A stretch of 64,000 nt of DNA from positions 47,871,427-47,935,426 of the forward strand of contig OY759218.1 of the NCBI GenBank assembly GCA_963662175.1, read 5' to 3'. Source of the stretch: Aradus depressus (lineage: Eukaryota > Arthropoda > Insecta > Hemiptera > Aradidae). Of this stretch, positions 18,975 through 31,600 are shown piece after piece. A program made the position numbers and the translations under genes. The notes beneath the pieces are model-generated. The model made no database searches. It saw nothing but the letters and a program-made list of their open reading frames with translations, and was not told where the DNA came from. The number at the start of each line of letters is the position of its first letter. The first letter of the stretch is position 1.

Positions 18975-20567
18975 ATGAGCATCTTAATATCCGACACTGA
19001 TACCTACCTACCGCTAAACAAAGATCCGACCAATAAAATAAAAAACATTACCAACTCCTTGATAAAGGCGGCCCATAAATCTGGTTACATCGACACATAC
19101 ACGATGAGAAGACTGGTTAACCTCACCCCTCAACCTCCCAAAATATATGGACTAGTGAAAACACACAAAGCCGGTAACCCTTTACGCCCCATTATTTCTT
19201 TCATTCAATCCCCAACCTATGAACTCGCCAAGTATTTAGCCAACAATTTAAAAATCCTGTCTGACAGTCCTTACAATGTTAAAGATTCATTTGACTTTGT
19301 AGAAGCAATAAGAAATCGCGTCGTCCCAGCTGGTTTTCAACTAATTTCACTTGATGTTGCCTCATTGTTCACCAATGTACCAATTTCCGATGTCATTAAC
19401 ATAATACGAGATAACTGGACAAAACTAGAACCATTCACCCCCCTACCCAAATCCAGTTTTATCGAATTAGTCGAACACTGCTGTTCTAATGGGTACTTTG
19501 TATATAAGAACACTTTTTTCAAACAAGTATTTGGCACAGCCATGGGTAGTAGTCTTGGACCGATTTTAGCCGATCTCATCATGAACCAACTATTAGACTC
19601 CACTATACCCAAACTCCCCTATCAAATTCCTTTTTTGTTTAAATACGTGGATGATATTATTACTTGCATTCCACCTAATTACTTGACCCAAACCCTTGAC
19701 ATATTTAATTCTTTTCACCCCAGATTACAATTCACCTACGAACTTGAAAATAATAATTGCCTTCCTTTCCTTGACACCCTAGTTATTAGAAATATTGATC
19801 ACTCATTGTCTACCAATTGGTTTATCAAAACCATTAAATCAGATAGGTATTTTCACTTTTTTTCACATCACCCATTCTCCCAAAAAATAAACTTTGCCAA
19901 AGCGCTAATTAGTAGAATGATAAGACTTAGCTCCACAACTTTTCATAGTGAGAATTTAGATCAAATTAAAAACATTTTGGAAAAAAATGGATACCCACGC
20001 AAAATAATTCAAAAAATTCTGACAAATAATCTCACCACACTCTTTAATAACCAACTACCCATTGAAAATCCTTCTACCACTGTTAAATACTATTCCATTC
20101 CGTACATTGCACAATTGACTGAAAGGTTAACAAAAATACTAAAAGCTGAAAACCTTATAATTTCACCAAGAAACTATAAAACCGTTAAATCCCTATTCTC
20201 CCAAATTAAAGATCCTACCCCTAAAAGTGACCAATCAGATCTTATCTATCAGATTCCATGCTCAGATTGTCCAGCATCTTATATAGGTATGACATCCCAA
20301 TACTTAAAAAAGAGAATATACCAACACGAGTATGATTGCAAAACTAAAACTGATGCTGATAACTGCAGCGCTCTAGTCCGACACCATAGTCAGAACAAAC
20401 ATAATTTTGACTACATAAACACTAAAATACTCCATAGAGAACACAATTATCATAAGAGACTGACATTGGAAATGGTGTACATAGCTAAAACACTTGATAC
20501 AGTCAACTTCCGCACTGACACTAATAACCTAAGTAATTGTTATGCCAATTTACTTAGCAAGAGCTGA
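18975..20567 (+). CDS. Penelope-like reverse transcriptase with GIY-YIG endonuclease (5'-truncated)
   Basis: The product copies element RNA and nicks the target. The 530 codons from the first ATG contain RT motif A (LISLDVASLFTNVP, residue about 122), motif B (GTAMGSSLGPILAD, about 186), the YVDD catalytic box (about 224) and LPFLDTLV (motif D). A GIY-YIG endonuclease follows, with IYQIPCSDCPASYIG near residue 422 and the CxxC spacing usual for PLEs. The frame stays open upstream of the ATG into about 18890 (TDKSKQTVAIIKSEYENKM) and matches PLE RT N-terminal sequence, so the real protein was longer and has been cut by the left arm. No lesion is visible in what remains. Confidence 0.93.
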   Translation: MSILISDTDTYLPLNKDPTNKIKNITNSLIKAAHKSGYIDTYTMRRLVNLTPQPPKIYGLVKTHKAGNPLRPIISFIQSPTYELAKYLANNLKILSDSPYNVKDSFDFVEAIRNRVVPAGFQLISLDVASLFTNVPISDVINIIRDNWTKLEPFTPLPKSSFIELVEHCCSNGYFVYKNTFFKQVFGTAMGSSLGPILADLIMNQLLDSTIPKLPYQIPFLFKYVDDIITCIPPNYLTQTLDIFNSFHPRLQFTYELENNNCLPFLDTLVIRNIDHSLSTNWFIKTIKSDRYFHFFSHHPFSQKINFAKALISRMIRLSSTTFHSENLDQIKNILEKNGYPRKIIQKILTNNLTTLFNNQLPIENPSTTVKYYSIPYIAQLTERLTKILKAENLIISPRNYKTVKSLFSQIKDPTPKSDQSDLIYQIPCSDCPASYIGMTSQYLKKRIYQHEYDCKTKTDADNCSALVRHHSQNKHNFDYINTKILHREHNYHKRLTLEMVYIAKTLDTVNFRTDTNNLSNCYANLLSKS

Positions 20568-20737
20568 CACCATAGTTCTGTCTCCAATATCTAAATTATC
20601 TATATTTTTTATTTTAGTTTATATATATATTTTTTTTAATTATTTATTAATTATCTATAGATATGTGTTAGAGTATGCAGACACAAACAACCATAATAAT
20701 ACATATTTATATTACTTTCAACATTTCTGCTGTAATG

Positions 20738-21222
20738 TGACAGTTATGACGGGGTTTCCCGAGCTCCCTGTACCTGTTTCCTTTAGCACCCTAGTATTAT
20801 TTTGTACCATTTCATTGCAATGTAAGACTCCATCCAGTGTACATGCCTTCTCCCCAACCCTGCTTATTCATAGTAAGTCATTTTAATGTTTACTCTTTAT
20901 TATGTTCCACCTATTTGTCTATTTCCATTATTAATGTTTATGTTTAGTAATGTAATCATATTTAATTCTAATGTTTAATAATTATTCATAGTAAGTCAGT
21001 TTCAATTTTCAACTTCTTATAGTGTATTTTTAACGTTCAGTAATGTTTATCAAAAAAAAAAAAAAATTTTTTTTTTTTTTGTTTGTTTATTTTTGATTCT
21101 AATCTTGATTTCTCCCCCATGTTTGTAGGCCCTGATGATGATATAAAATATATCGAAACGTTGGCATCTGAATAGTGTTTTTTTTTTCCATCTTTGACTG
21201 ACCCTCAATACTCCTACAATTA
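20738..21222 (+). repeat. Right arm of the Penelope-like element
   Basis: It begins TGACAGTTATGACGGGG after the coding region and ends CTCCTACAATTA, in direct orientation with the gene. A further 25 bases up to the target duplication are not matched in the left arm. Confidence 0.93.
21130..21167 (+). ncRNA. Hammerhead ribozyme motif, right arm
   Basis: The conserved core CTGATGA (21132-21138) and CGAAAC (21154-21159) are separated by a perfect 6-bp stem II (GATATA/TATATC). GTTGG follows. This is the minimal hammerhead arrangement described in Penelope-like elements, probably used to process the element RNA. Confidence 0.78.
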
Positions 21223-21260
21223 GAATCCACAGTCGCTAATCAACATCTACTAACTAGTAA

Positions 21261-22084
21261 GTTAGATTGATAGTAACTTCCAACAAAAAGAAATGAAAAA
21301 TAAAGCCATCGCCATCCGTGTGGGTAGATTCGACCTACCGCCATTGTAAAAAAATGCATAACCAATGTACAATATCATGTAAATAAGTCTTTTGGGGTGC
21401 AATTTTCAAAATGTTGAACGAGATAGGGGTTGTGTTTTCTAAACATAAAATTGATGCTGGCTCTTTAACGGTTAATCGGATTTTCATGAAATTTAATGTA
21501 AGTATAGCATCTTTATAAAGGCAGTTCGAACAGAGAGAGAGCTTCAACATATTGTACAATGTATAGGTTGTGCTCTATACGTATGTAGAAAAATAATACT
21601 CTGCGCATCTATGACCCAACCCTGAGTAATATCTCAATATACTTACATATGACAGTCTAGAATGGAGTTGGATTGAATATGTCCACCCCCAGGAAATAGG
21701 AGCGATGCAACATAACAGCAACAATGATCAAGATCACACTCGAGAGAGACTTGAACCTTAACTTTACCTAAACGAAAATAGGTAAACTAGTATTATGTGT
21801 TGAACGAATGTGTTGTAGTAAATAAAAACATGTAATAATAGTGCAGGAAAAGTTGGCAGTTATTACAGTTTTTGTGCTCCCCCCTAACCCCCTTGGACCG
21901 ATTTGGCTGAAAATCAATACATGTCGTCCTTGGAGAGTTCTGGATGCACATATAAAATGTTTCAATCTATAGGGGAAAAAACTATATATTTGTTTGTTTT
22001 GAAGGGAGACCAGAATTTTGTCATATCGAAAAACTCCGATTTTTAGCCTAAATATGTTTCCACAAAAACAATAGAAATTTTAGA
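21261..22084. other. Intergenic DNA, no gene seen
   Basis: No coding family recognised. A C-rich segment at about 21830-21990 loosely resembles the dispersed repeat of 5350-5860. Confidence 0.45.
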
Positions 22085-22300
22085 ATACTTGGAGGGTTCA
22101 GATATCAGTTTTGTCCTGAAGGTGTCTGCAGGCTCTGCAGAGACAAAAAGAACGACTTTTTACACATTTTGTTCCATTGTCCCTCTTTGAATATTCCCAA
22201 GCAAACATTTCTCCACAGATCCAAATAGCGACTTGAAATCAATTGTAACCCTGAACAAATATGAAGTTCCGTTGAAAACTGCTCATCAAATGTCTAACTG
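22085..22300 (+). pseudogene. LINE zinc-motif fragment
   Basis: The + strand reads VCRLCRDKKNDFLHILFHCP then a stop. CxxC with HxxxxC at this spacing is the C-terminal motif of LINE ORF2 proteins. Nothing else of the element can be followed with confidence. Confidence 0.62.
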
Positions 22301-22464
22301 ATTACATATAACTTGCTCTAAACTTGGTAGAGCCGGGCAAGTCCAAGGTGTGACAGCCGAGAGCAGACACCTTCAGATAAGATGGCCGTGACACAAGTCG
22401 AGTCAAGTAAAAACCCTCAACTTATTGGAACCACAAAATCAAAGAAGGAACTTAGTTATTGCGA

Positions 22465-22538
22465 CTTATACCCGGACTTTAAATACGCATATCTGCTACT
22501 CCTAGAGAGCTCTTTTGTCACTCGGTGGACATTTTATT
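22465..22538 (-). mobile_element. SINE tail fragment, reverse orientation
   Basis: In reverse complement, ATGTCCACCGAGTGACAAAA to GGTATAAGTC matches the tail of the tRNA-derived SINE at 43176-43470 (ATGTCCACCAGTGACGAAAG to GGCATAAGCC). It shows that the family has several copies in this genome. Confidence 0.75.
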
Positions 22539-22784
22539 TTCAATCTTATTTTTTCTCCTATAAAAATGATATCGATTAAGAAAACATAAAGGTACAAGAT
22601 AACTCGATTAAAACAAACTGTTCCCCGGTCAAAATGATCGCAGCCATCCATATTGGGAAACAACGAAAAATTCGAAGGGACTATAGCCTCCGAACTAAAT
22701 CCAATGGAAATGGCCGCTTTAGTGCTGTCACAACAAGAACAAAGAACGAAAAACGAAACGATGGCCACTCTACTTCTTCTATAA

Positions 22785-23404
22785 CAGAGATCCAACCCAA
22801 ATGATGTTGCGGGCCACTTTGGAAATGCATTATAATCCCGCGGGCCGCATATAAAATTATATATCCCCATATTAAACTTGGACCTACTTCAAAAAATTAA
22901 AAAAAAAAAAGAATGAATTATTATTATTGTTTTTATTATTATTCATACATATAAACATAGATAATATAATAATGATAATAATGAAATGATGGAATAATAT
23001 TTAATTTATTTAATTAGTGAGATATTTGTTTATCAACTCTTTCATTTAGCTTTTGCAAGTCGATCTCAATGCGTGTATTTGCACATCGTAATTGATGTTG
23101 CAGGTTTTCGTCCGTTAAGTTCGAGCGTGATTTATGTTTGGTAAATTTTATTTAAAAAAAAAAAAAAACTATTCGCAAGTGTAAGTTGATCCAAAAGCGC
23201 TCACAACTTTTTGGGCCAGATTTCTCAAATTAGAAAATTTTTCTTTTTTGAAATGTGTTATAAAAATTTTTTTTTTATATATTTGTTACAAAACAACTAC
23301 ACTAAAAACAAAATATTGCACAAAAAAAACATATTTTTTAAAATTGTGATGAATCTCGCGGGCCGTAAAATTATTCAAGATGGCCCGCGGGTTGGCCACT
23401 CCTG
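22785..23404 (-). mobile_element. hAT element relic with perfect 8-bp target duplication
   Basis: The unit is flanked by TTCTATAA (22777-22784 and 23405-23412). The ends are CAGAGATCCAACCC and, read inward from the right, CAGGAGTGGCCAACCCGCGG, with GCGGGCCG-type subterminal blocks at both ends. The CAGGxGTGGCCAACC end is common in hAT elements. Minus-strand transposase remains are inside. Confidence 0.85.
23030..23145 (-). pseudogene. hAT transposase C-terminal remnant
   Basis: The minus strand reads KSRSNLTDENLQHQLRCANT followed by RIEIDLQKLNERVD. This matches the extreme C-terminus of hAT transposases and their domesticated GTF2IRD2-type relatives (R-S-x-L-T/S-D-E-N-L-Q). The catalytic domain is gone. 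Confidence 0.78.
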
Positions 23405-23429
23405 TTCTATAACATATTAAATATTGCAG

Positions 23430-24010
23430 CTTAGAACTCTTTCCAGGTTCCCTAGACTGTACTACGAACGTCTCCTGTTCCTCAGCAAGCAGCCCTCAGA
23501 CCTATCTGCCAACTGGGTGTCTCAACTCCACAATATCCTAACCTTCATATGCTACTCATGGTTGCTGGAAGCTTAGGATCCTGATCTTATCAACAGGCAC
23601 AAGGAAGAGACCTTGAGTCTATTTGAAATAAGGAGCCGCTCCAGGGACATTTAGCACACCCTGACATCTAGCTACAACCTCTCTTACAAGGATATTTATT
23701 GCTACATGTACTTGAAGCTGAGCTAAAGACAAACATACAGACGAGAGTGATATCTCAGATAAGGCTGTGTAGAAAACGTCTGGCTAAAGTGACATACCTC
23801 TTGAACAGAGAGGAGAGCTGTGGTGTCTGTAACGAAGATCAACCTGACGACATCCAACACTTCTTCATGAAGTGCCCAGTCTTCAGCTAACTGAGAAAAA
23901 AGTAGCTGGGAAAAGCACTGACCCGCCCACAACCTCACAAGACCCTCTTCAACATTGTTACCAATAATAAGCTCAACAGTGATCTATATAATAATGGAAT
24001 TAGAGAACGT
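23430..24010 (+). mobile_element. Degenerate LINE 3' fragment
   Basis: Broken frames give RLYYERLLFLSKQPSDLSA and, at 23699-23890, QIRLCRKRLAKVTYLLNR followed by CGVCNEDQPDDIQHFFMKCP, with the LINE C-terminal CxxC..HxxxxC motif. Several stops and shifts separate the pieces. Clade uncertain. Confidence 0.68.
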
Positions 24011-26221
24011 TAAATAGAATACAATTTTATTAAAACAATTATATTTATTTGTTTATTATGAGATATGTTTTATTTCCTTGTATTTTATTATTACATAATT
24101 TTTTATGTTTTCCTTCTTTTTAATATTCAAGAATGTATATATCATGCCGAACCCTTTGCCTAAAAGTTGTATTTTCAAAGGGCTAATAAATAAATTGAAA
24201 TATAATTCAGGTAAGTTTCTGTCACGATTTAATTTCATGTTGAAACTAGGGTTGGCAACACCATGGCTTAAATTAGGCTGGAACAACCAATTTCAAATAA
24301 TCTCAGTTTCTGTAAAAAAATATTTAATTATCACCGTTATTGAACCATGGATGACAGAAGACATCAAGAAAATATTGCAGTGTTTGCCCATATTTTCTCC
24401 AATAAATTTATTTTAAACTTTTTTCTTTATGCCCAGAGCAAATCTTTCCCCATTTAATATTAACGAATATAATTATCCAAGACTATTCTGAGAATATTCT
24501 TTGTCTTCAGAACAATTTCTGAGAAAACAGCTTAAAAAGTATCGTTGTAAACTATTTTTTTCTCACGCCTCAGGGACACCCCAAATACAGAACATTACAA
24601 TATATCGACTAGCTACAACAGCAGTAAAACTCACTAGCTTTTTAGTAGAGTTACTAGGGTTAATCATATTGAAAAGCCATATGCCTGTCTACCTTCCACT
24701 ACATTCAAAATTAACTAATTACTGTAATAGGCGAAAAAACTGAACAAACTATAATTAACACTTTAAAACATTTAAAATATATTATATTATTTTAGATTGT
24801 ATACCAGACATAAGTCATGAGGAACAAACAGCTAATTAAAAATAATATATTTAATATTGATAGTTTTGTATTTTATTCAGTTAAGGATTAATAATAAAGA
24901 AAAATATATAGGTATTTCTGCTGTGGCCATAATAGAAGTTTATCGTAGCAACCACTTTATTCTTCCTCTATTATATATTAAAATCATATGACCGAAGATT
25001 CACGTCCATACTTCGGGTATAGTCGTTTCTCTCACTCGACTACTTTCCGTATGAAAAAGTAACAAATTGACAATAATCAGAAAAATATCTTTTAGATAAG
25101 TTAAAATAAACTTTCAAAAACTAACTTTGTTCCCTAAGGTCCTAAATAACAAATTACTAACGCGAAATGGCGAAGAAGTTCAGAAGCAAGAGAAGGCTTA
25201 GACCTATGATCGTAAAGAAATAATTAAGGTGTCTGACAAAAATTAACTAAAAGAATAAAAAAATTAATAGAAAATGAAAGGGAAGAAATACGCCACAATT
25301 GGTGATTGTTTTTCTCAATTTTTGTTCTTCCTTGTTGTCAGTCAACACGAGAATTTTTCCTTTGGAGCTATTAGGAACTAACTTAAGTCTGAGAAAAAAT
25401 TAAAACAATAGGTTCAGTGCTCAATACTGACACCTAGCGGAAATTCATGGAAGTGAATTTAGATAATAAAAATCAGTAGTTTAAATAAGAACTAAATTTT
25501 ACTACACGGATAAATAAATTCTTTATGTCTACAGTAATTTCAATTGTTAATCTGAAAAAAAGAATTTTCAAATTTCAAAGGCTCACTATTTCGTCTGATA
25601 ACGTTTCGTCTGAAAATACACTTCAATTATTATTCAACGAGATAGACCTCACTTATCTTCTTCCATTCCCGTCTCTCTTCCAGGTGGCGTCTCCGCAGAG
25701 CTTCTTCACCTCTTCGCCCCCCCTCTTCCTTGTCTTCCTATCACATGCATTCGTCTTCATATCTTTCCGGGTTACTGTTATCATATATTGTTCGATAGCC
25801 TTCAACGTGATTCTCTTCTTACTTTTGCTTCGTCAAGGTCTATGTTTTACAGCACTATGTAAGGACAGGTAGAACTCTAAAGTCCCAGCGCTTCTTCCTC
25901 AAGATAACTAAAAAACATTAATTTATATATTTTTTTAAATATAAATAAATAAGAGTAAATATAGCACTGTATATTGTTTCATACGTATTATTCAATTGGA
26001 ACAACTGTATTTATAAGTGAATCCTGGAAAGGACCTTTTCTGGATCTAATTTCATAAGTGAGGGCCAGTATCGATAAGAAGGTCGATGTATGTTGTGTCT
26101 ATTAGTTGATGTAGACAGTTCCTAAACAGAGACGAGAAGGTTGCTGTGGGAGATGGCGCCTGCATCATCCACTCCTCAAATTCTTAGATAGATTTAAATT
26201 TTAATATATTTTTTTAGAGTT
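24011..26221. other. Intergenic DNA and probable Sbf promoter and 5' UTR
   Basis: Frames at 24105-24416 and 25525-25872 are hydrophobic or low-complexity and match no family I know. The last part, around 26100-26221, should hold the Sbf leader. TTTTTTTAG at 26210-26218 directly before the start codon context could be a 5' UTR splice acceptor, so the transcription start may lie further left. Confidence 0.45.
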
Positions 26222-28615
26222 ATGTCTCGTTTGGCTGATTATTTTGTAATTGTTGGATATGACCATGAAAAAGAAAGTAAGTACTTTGTATTAATTGAGT
26301 AGTTTTACTGCCATTTTCTAAGACGGGTTTTCCGTTTTATTACCGATTAAACATTAATCACTCAGTTGTGATATTTCTCAATGATATTCTCAAATTACAA
26401 ATATTAAAACACAGTTCTGGTTATTTTCGGATTCGTCTTTTCTGTTGTTTATGTGAATCACTTTTGTGAGGATTAAACGAACGTATATATGAAAAAACAG
26501 TATTGAAAGTGAATTACGTTTTGTAATTTATTAATCCATGTTTTCGTGTATAAAATAAGATTCATAAGGCTTTGATTCATGTTATCTTCATTTGTTTATC
26601 TTGAGTCAGAAGATTGAGATATGGATGCAGCAATCTTTATTTGAATCTGAAGCAAACGCTTTTTTGACAATTATTTAAAATGTTATTTAACATTTATTAT
26701 TTCGGTTATCTTCTTGGATCTTGCTTTTATCGTAGTACATTTTTCTTTTTTGTAATTTGTATAGTGTATTCACTTATCTTTTTATTTCTGCTTATTAATT
26801 TTTAGGTGGCAAATTCATGTACAGAATACATTATTTATTGCGGCTTCATTTTATATTTGCTCACTTCTTTACATCAAAAGTAAAGCCGAATGACTATATT
26901 TTTGCAAGTTAAGGTCCCTTTTTCATTCTACAAGGAGTCAAATTATGCCCAGTTCCTAGCAGTTTCCTAAAAGGGAAGTTGTACAATTTCGGATGATTAC
27001 TGAAAGACGCGACCGCTTTGGATTGACAAGGTCTATCTGTCAATGGCCAGTTTGAGATATTGTGTCTTGACGTTAAACTTAACAAATTTGAATTAAATGA
27101 AGTTCGTCGTTAATCTTATCGTTGAACACTTTTGTTTATTACACAGAACAATCTTAGAACAAACCCACAAACATAATGGCAAACGAAAGATGCGTAGCAT
27201 AAATTACCTACAAGGAGTACCACGGTCTGTATATTGGAACCAAAAAGTGGGGTTCTCTTCATGCGAGGAAGAGTATGCCCCACCATTTTTTAAAAATTTG
27301 TCTTGGTTCACTTAAATTTTATTAAGTATTTATTCTATTTGTTCGGAATTTTCTAGGAAGCGGTTACAGCAAAGGCATTATATTGCAAAGATTTCCAGAG
27401 ATTGATTGGCCAGACACTCCTTTCATTGAAGGCATTGAGTTGGTAAGTTTTTAGTTTAGTATTATTGTTAAGGCCGAAAGTGAAATAAACTGCATATACT
27501 TTGGATAGTGGCCAGTAGAGGTCACTGTGGCTATAGTTGTTTAGTTAACCTGACCGGTCAGTCAAGCCCTTTGCTGCACATTTCACCACTACCTCAACCA
27601 GTATCTGCCCTCAGCCCTTGCTGCAAGTATTGGTTAAGATGGACCCTCAGCCCAGCTGCACTGTGACGAGACAACACCTGGGCGTCTCCACTTCACGGCC
27701 GCCCACATCCCCCAGACATTTTAAATAATTTAGTTTACCGTTTTTTAGATTTTATTTGTTTCTTTGTTTCCATTAATTTATTATTTTTTTCCATTATTAT
27801 AATTTATTAGTTAACCTACTATCATTTATATTATTTAATTTGCAGAGGTATTAACGTATGGTACCTCCAGGCTAGATAGCAATTGGCGTAGTTGTAATAA
27901 TTAGTTATTGCCATAGTTATTTGGCTGGCCGTTGTTAATATAATACTTAATTAATTTATTATCCGTCTTGAATAACTTTGTTTTGTTCCTTGTTCTTTTT
28001 TTTTTTTAACCTCTCTCTAGATAAGTTTTCTTTTTTTTTGATCATGCCGACGAAAGGAAAGACGGGTAACGAATCTGTTCAAGCTGAACTAATTGACGAG
28101 TGTTAAGTGCCATGCTAAAACAAAAAAATTTAAAAATTAATGATTTTATTTTATTGCGCAAACCACATTGTCCACCGCTTTTTTGGCCTACTGGGCGGGT
28201 AACGCATACTTAACCTGGAAAGGATGGGATCGTCAGGGTTGTTAAGGTAAAAACACCCAAAAATGAATACGTCCGGCCAATCATTCAGCTAGTGCTCTTG
28301 CCTATTATATCTTGCACTTTTACCCTTTTGGTGGCCGTCAATTTGTAAAATTTCAATAAATAATTTCAGATTCAGTTGTGGACTTCTATAGTTTTCATCT
28401 ATTTTCCGTTCAGTTTCTTGTAAAAACACCAATGCTCAACCAGGGAATTTCATAATTTTTTGGAATTTTCTCTTTGTTTGTAGAATTTTCCCAATTTTAC
28501 AAAAAAAACTACCTTCACTGAAAGTGAGTTAGAATTTCGATTAGTGAGTGAATGTTACATAGTAACATAACTATGAACATAGTAATATAACTATGAAACA
28601 TTCACTCACTAATCG

Positions 28616-28666
<51 letters not shown>

Positions 28667-31600
28667 TTATATCTAATAATAAATGTCTATCTATATAGTT
28701 TTGCCAGCCTCAAGGATGGGCTTTGTCGACGGAGCGACAAGAGCCAAGGTTTTTTGTATCTGTTCTTACCGACATAAATGCAAATCGTCATTATTGCGCC
28801 TGTCTCTGCTTCAATGAAACAGTCTCCATTACCCCCAGCAAGCCAGTTGATGAGGTATTTCTCAAATAATATTTTTCAATATTGAAGTATAAGGGAAATT
28901 ATATAATCAATTAAAAACACAATTATATCTGAAATTTCATGCTAAACGACCCCTTGTATTCTCCTAAGAAAAACAGAACCTTCCTCCGCAGACGGGTTCA
29001 ATGAAAATTATTGTCTATTTATGGACACAATAACTCCCGATAGAGTGACTACATCGTCATGGAATTTCAGATTCAGACAGTAGATTCAGGCCTTCATCAG
29101 TGAGACACTTATTGATTTTCAGTCAAAGGGGGTGGGAGATTTAGAGAGGTTTATTAAAAAACCCTAATAATTCAAAATAGAATGATCGTCAATATATCAT
29201 CAAAGTTTACATGTGAAAGAATTCCACAAGTAAAATATCTACTGACTCAGGCAAAGGAGAAGGAAGTTTTTGAGGGTGACCGGGAACTTACCTTATTAGA
29301 AATTAGCTGGGGATGTACATTGTTGATGAGTTGTTTTGCTTGCTTATTTCTAATTTTTTTAGTTCCTAGACTATTGTGTGACATTATCTAGCAGTTGTAC
29401 CTATTTCAGGATGAAGATGGTGTTGAAAGCGGTGTGGCTGCAATATCTCATCATAGCATTATGTATGCTCCAAAGTGTCTCGTCCTTGTTTCGCGGTTAG
29501 ATTATTTCGATACCTTTAGGGTAAGTATTCTATTACCATATAATTATATATATTATTGTTAAATTAAGATTTCGAAATTCATTTCAATGTCTGAATTAAA
29601 AAAATGAAATCATAGTTGGGTGAATCAGACTTTGTACTTTGCATTTTCTGGTAGAACCATCGAATGTTGCACAATAGATTGAGCGCCTGTTTTCGTGGAA
29701 AATGTGTCATACAATTTTAATTTTCCTTACGAGCTCCAAAACCCTTGCCAGTTTTTCCATTTGATGCTTTGACATAAGATGGAAAACTGACTTCTGAAAA
29801 TTAGATTATTACTACTGCTGATGACTTGGTTCTGTTGGCGTCGGACAGCTTTACCTTGCAAAAAATGATGTCTGGCTTAGAGAATTATTGTGAAATGTGG
29901 AAGTTGGTAGTGAACTTGGAGAAGTCCAAAGTTGTTGTTTTTAGGACTGGAGGCAGGCCACCAGCTAGGCAAGAAAAATGGTTCTATAAAAGCAATAGTA
30001 TAGAAGTTGTTAATAAGTATGAATATCTTGGGATTTTTTTTACTTCGAATTTATCCTTAGAAAATCACTTTAAGGAGAAAGTAGAAGCTGCTAAATTTGG
30101 TCTGTTTGCATTTAATAAAATAATTTTAAATAAGAAGATACCATTTGCCTCCAAATTAAAAATCGTCAATACCGTATCACGCTTAGTCCTTTGCTACGGG
30201 ACTCAATTCTGGGGATATCGGGTGTACAGTAATATTGAAAAAACTTTAAATTATTTATTAAAAAATGTTTAAAATTGCCCAGAAACAGAGCAGATTTCGT
30301 CTTATATTTAAATCTGATTTATTGCCTGTTTTTTTTTATTTAAATTGAAATTACATTTACATTTTATAAAGGTATTTTTAAGTTTACCATCCTATAGATA
30401 TATAAACATTGTTACGATGAAGGTCATGGAAAAAAGAAGGATTTTGGTATAACGAAGTGCAATCTATTTGTAATAACTGTAATGTGTAATGTCAATATAA
30501 CTGAGTTTTTAGATGGCAGAATAAAAGGGAATGATATTGTAAATATAGTAACTAAAATGAATTTATTAATGAATATAAATTAAAATCAAAAAATAGTACC
30601 AATCATACTTTATATAAACAGTGATTTACGGATAAAAAAGTTATTTTCCCAGAGATGGAAGCGAATTTTATAAGCTGGGTGAAGGTACGAGGTGAATTTC
30701 TTTACCTACTTAAGTATTCCTGCACTAAAGAAATAAAACTTTGCTCCATGTGCAATAACTATCAAGATGAAGATGTGATTCATTTTATTGCCGTATGCCC
30801 CATCTTGAAATAATTTCGTCTTATCTATTTTAATAACACAGAATTAAGCTATATAGTTTATTGAATATCTGAATGGAGGAAATCACAAAAGTTTATTTAA
30901 CTACTGCAAAACCGCCTGAAATTATAGAGTTGAACTAGTTTCAGAATTTAATTATTAATAATATATAAACAGGAGGATGTTTTTTTTTTTTTTTTGGTTT
31001 ATTTGTTTGTATATATGTCGAGTAGAGGTAGTAGAGACAACCCCTCAGACGGTCAATTTGACCTAGTATTGTCTGTCAATATTAGTATTAATTATTATTG
31101 TACATCTGTAAAAAAGAAAAAGAAATGAAGACGTTTATTAATATTAGTATTGCCCACAAACTTCGCTCCTGGCGAGTCAATGTTGGGAGCTGGTTTCGCG
31201 CTCTTAAAGGCATGTTTTGTTGTAGAACTGTCTGGGGATCGTCTACTCGGTCTGGATGGAGGGAGGCAGCCAGCTAGAGACGCTGGTTGGGAACATGCTC
31301 GGCTGTGTCCATGTGCCGCCCCCAGGTGGACCTCAGATCAGATTCTCTATAGGGGCGGGGGACAGACAAGCCCTCCAGCCGCCTCTTGCCTCTACACTGC
31401 CCACCACCAACACTGCCGTCACTATTCTCTTTCACCAGCTAGGCAAGTTATACTTGATACAAACCTTTGGGGATTGTATCAGCTGCGATATGAGTTTAAT
31501 GAAAATCTTATTCTATGTGGAGGGTAGAAAACTGGTCTTATTTATTATTTATAGTAATGTTCGAAGTACATCTGTGCCTTAGTTGCTTAAATAAAAGCCA

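Larger units (their letters stand above)
18358..21260 (+). mobile_element. Penelope-like retroelement with inverted arms and 13-bp target duplication
   Basis: The element has a 5'-truncated reverse transcriptase/GIY-YIG gene between two nearly identical inverted arms of about 487 bp (18368-18854 and 20738-21222). The whole is bounded by the 13-bp direct repeat TACTAACTAGTAA (18358-18370 and 21248-21260). Inverted or partly tandem terminal repeats carrying a hammerhead motif are typical of Penelope-like elements (PLEs). The few differences between arms indicate recent insertion. Confidence 0.92.

Noticed and set aside
24105..24416. 103-codon + strand frame
   Set aside because: Hydrophobic AT-driven composition and no family similarity.
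25525..25872. 115-codon hydrophobic frame upstream of Sbf
   Set aside because: No family, no signal peptide or topology that convinces; likely chance in pyrimidine-rich DNA.
31256..31582. Independent gene starting at an internal Met
   Set aside because: It is Sbf exon 5 read through its GC donor into the intron.
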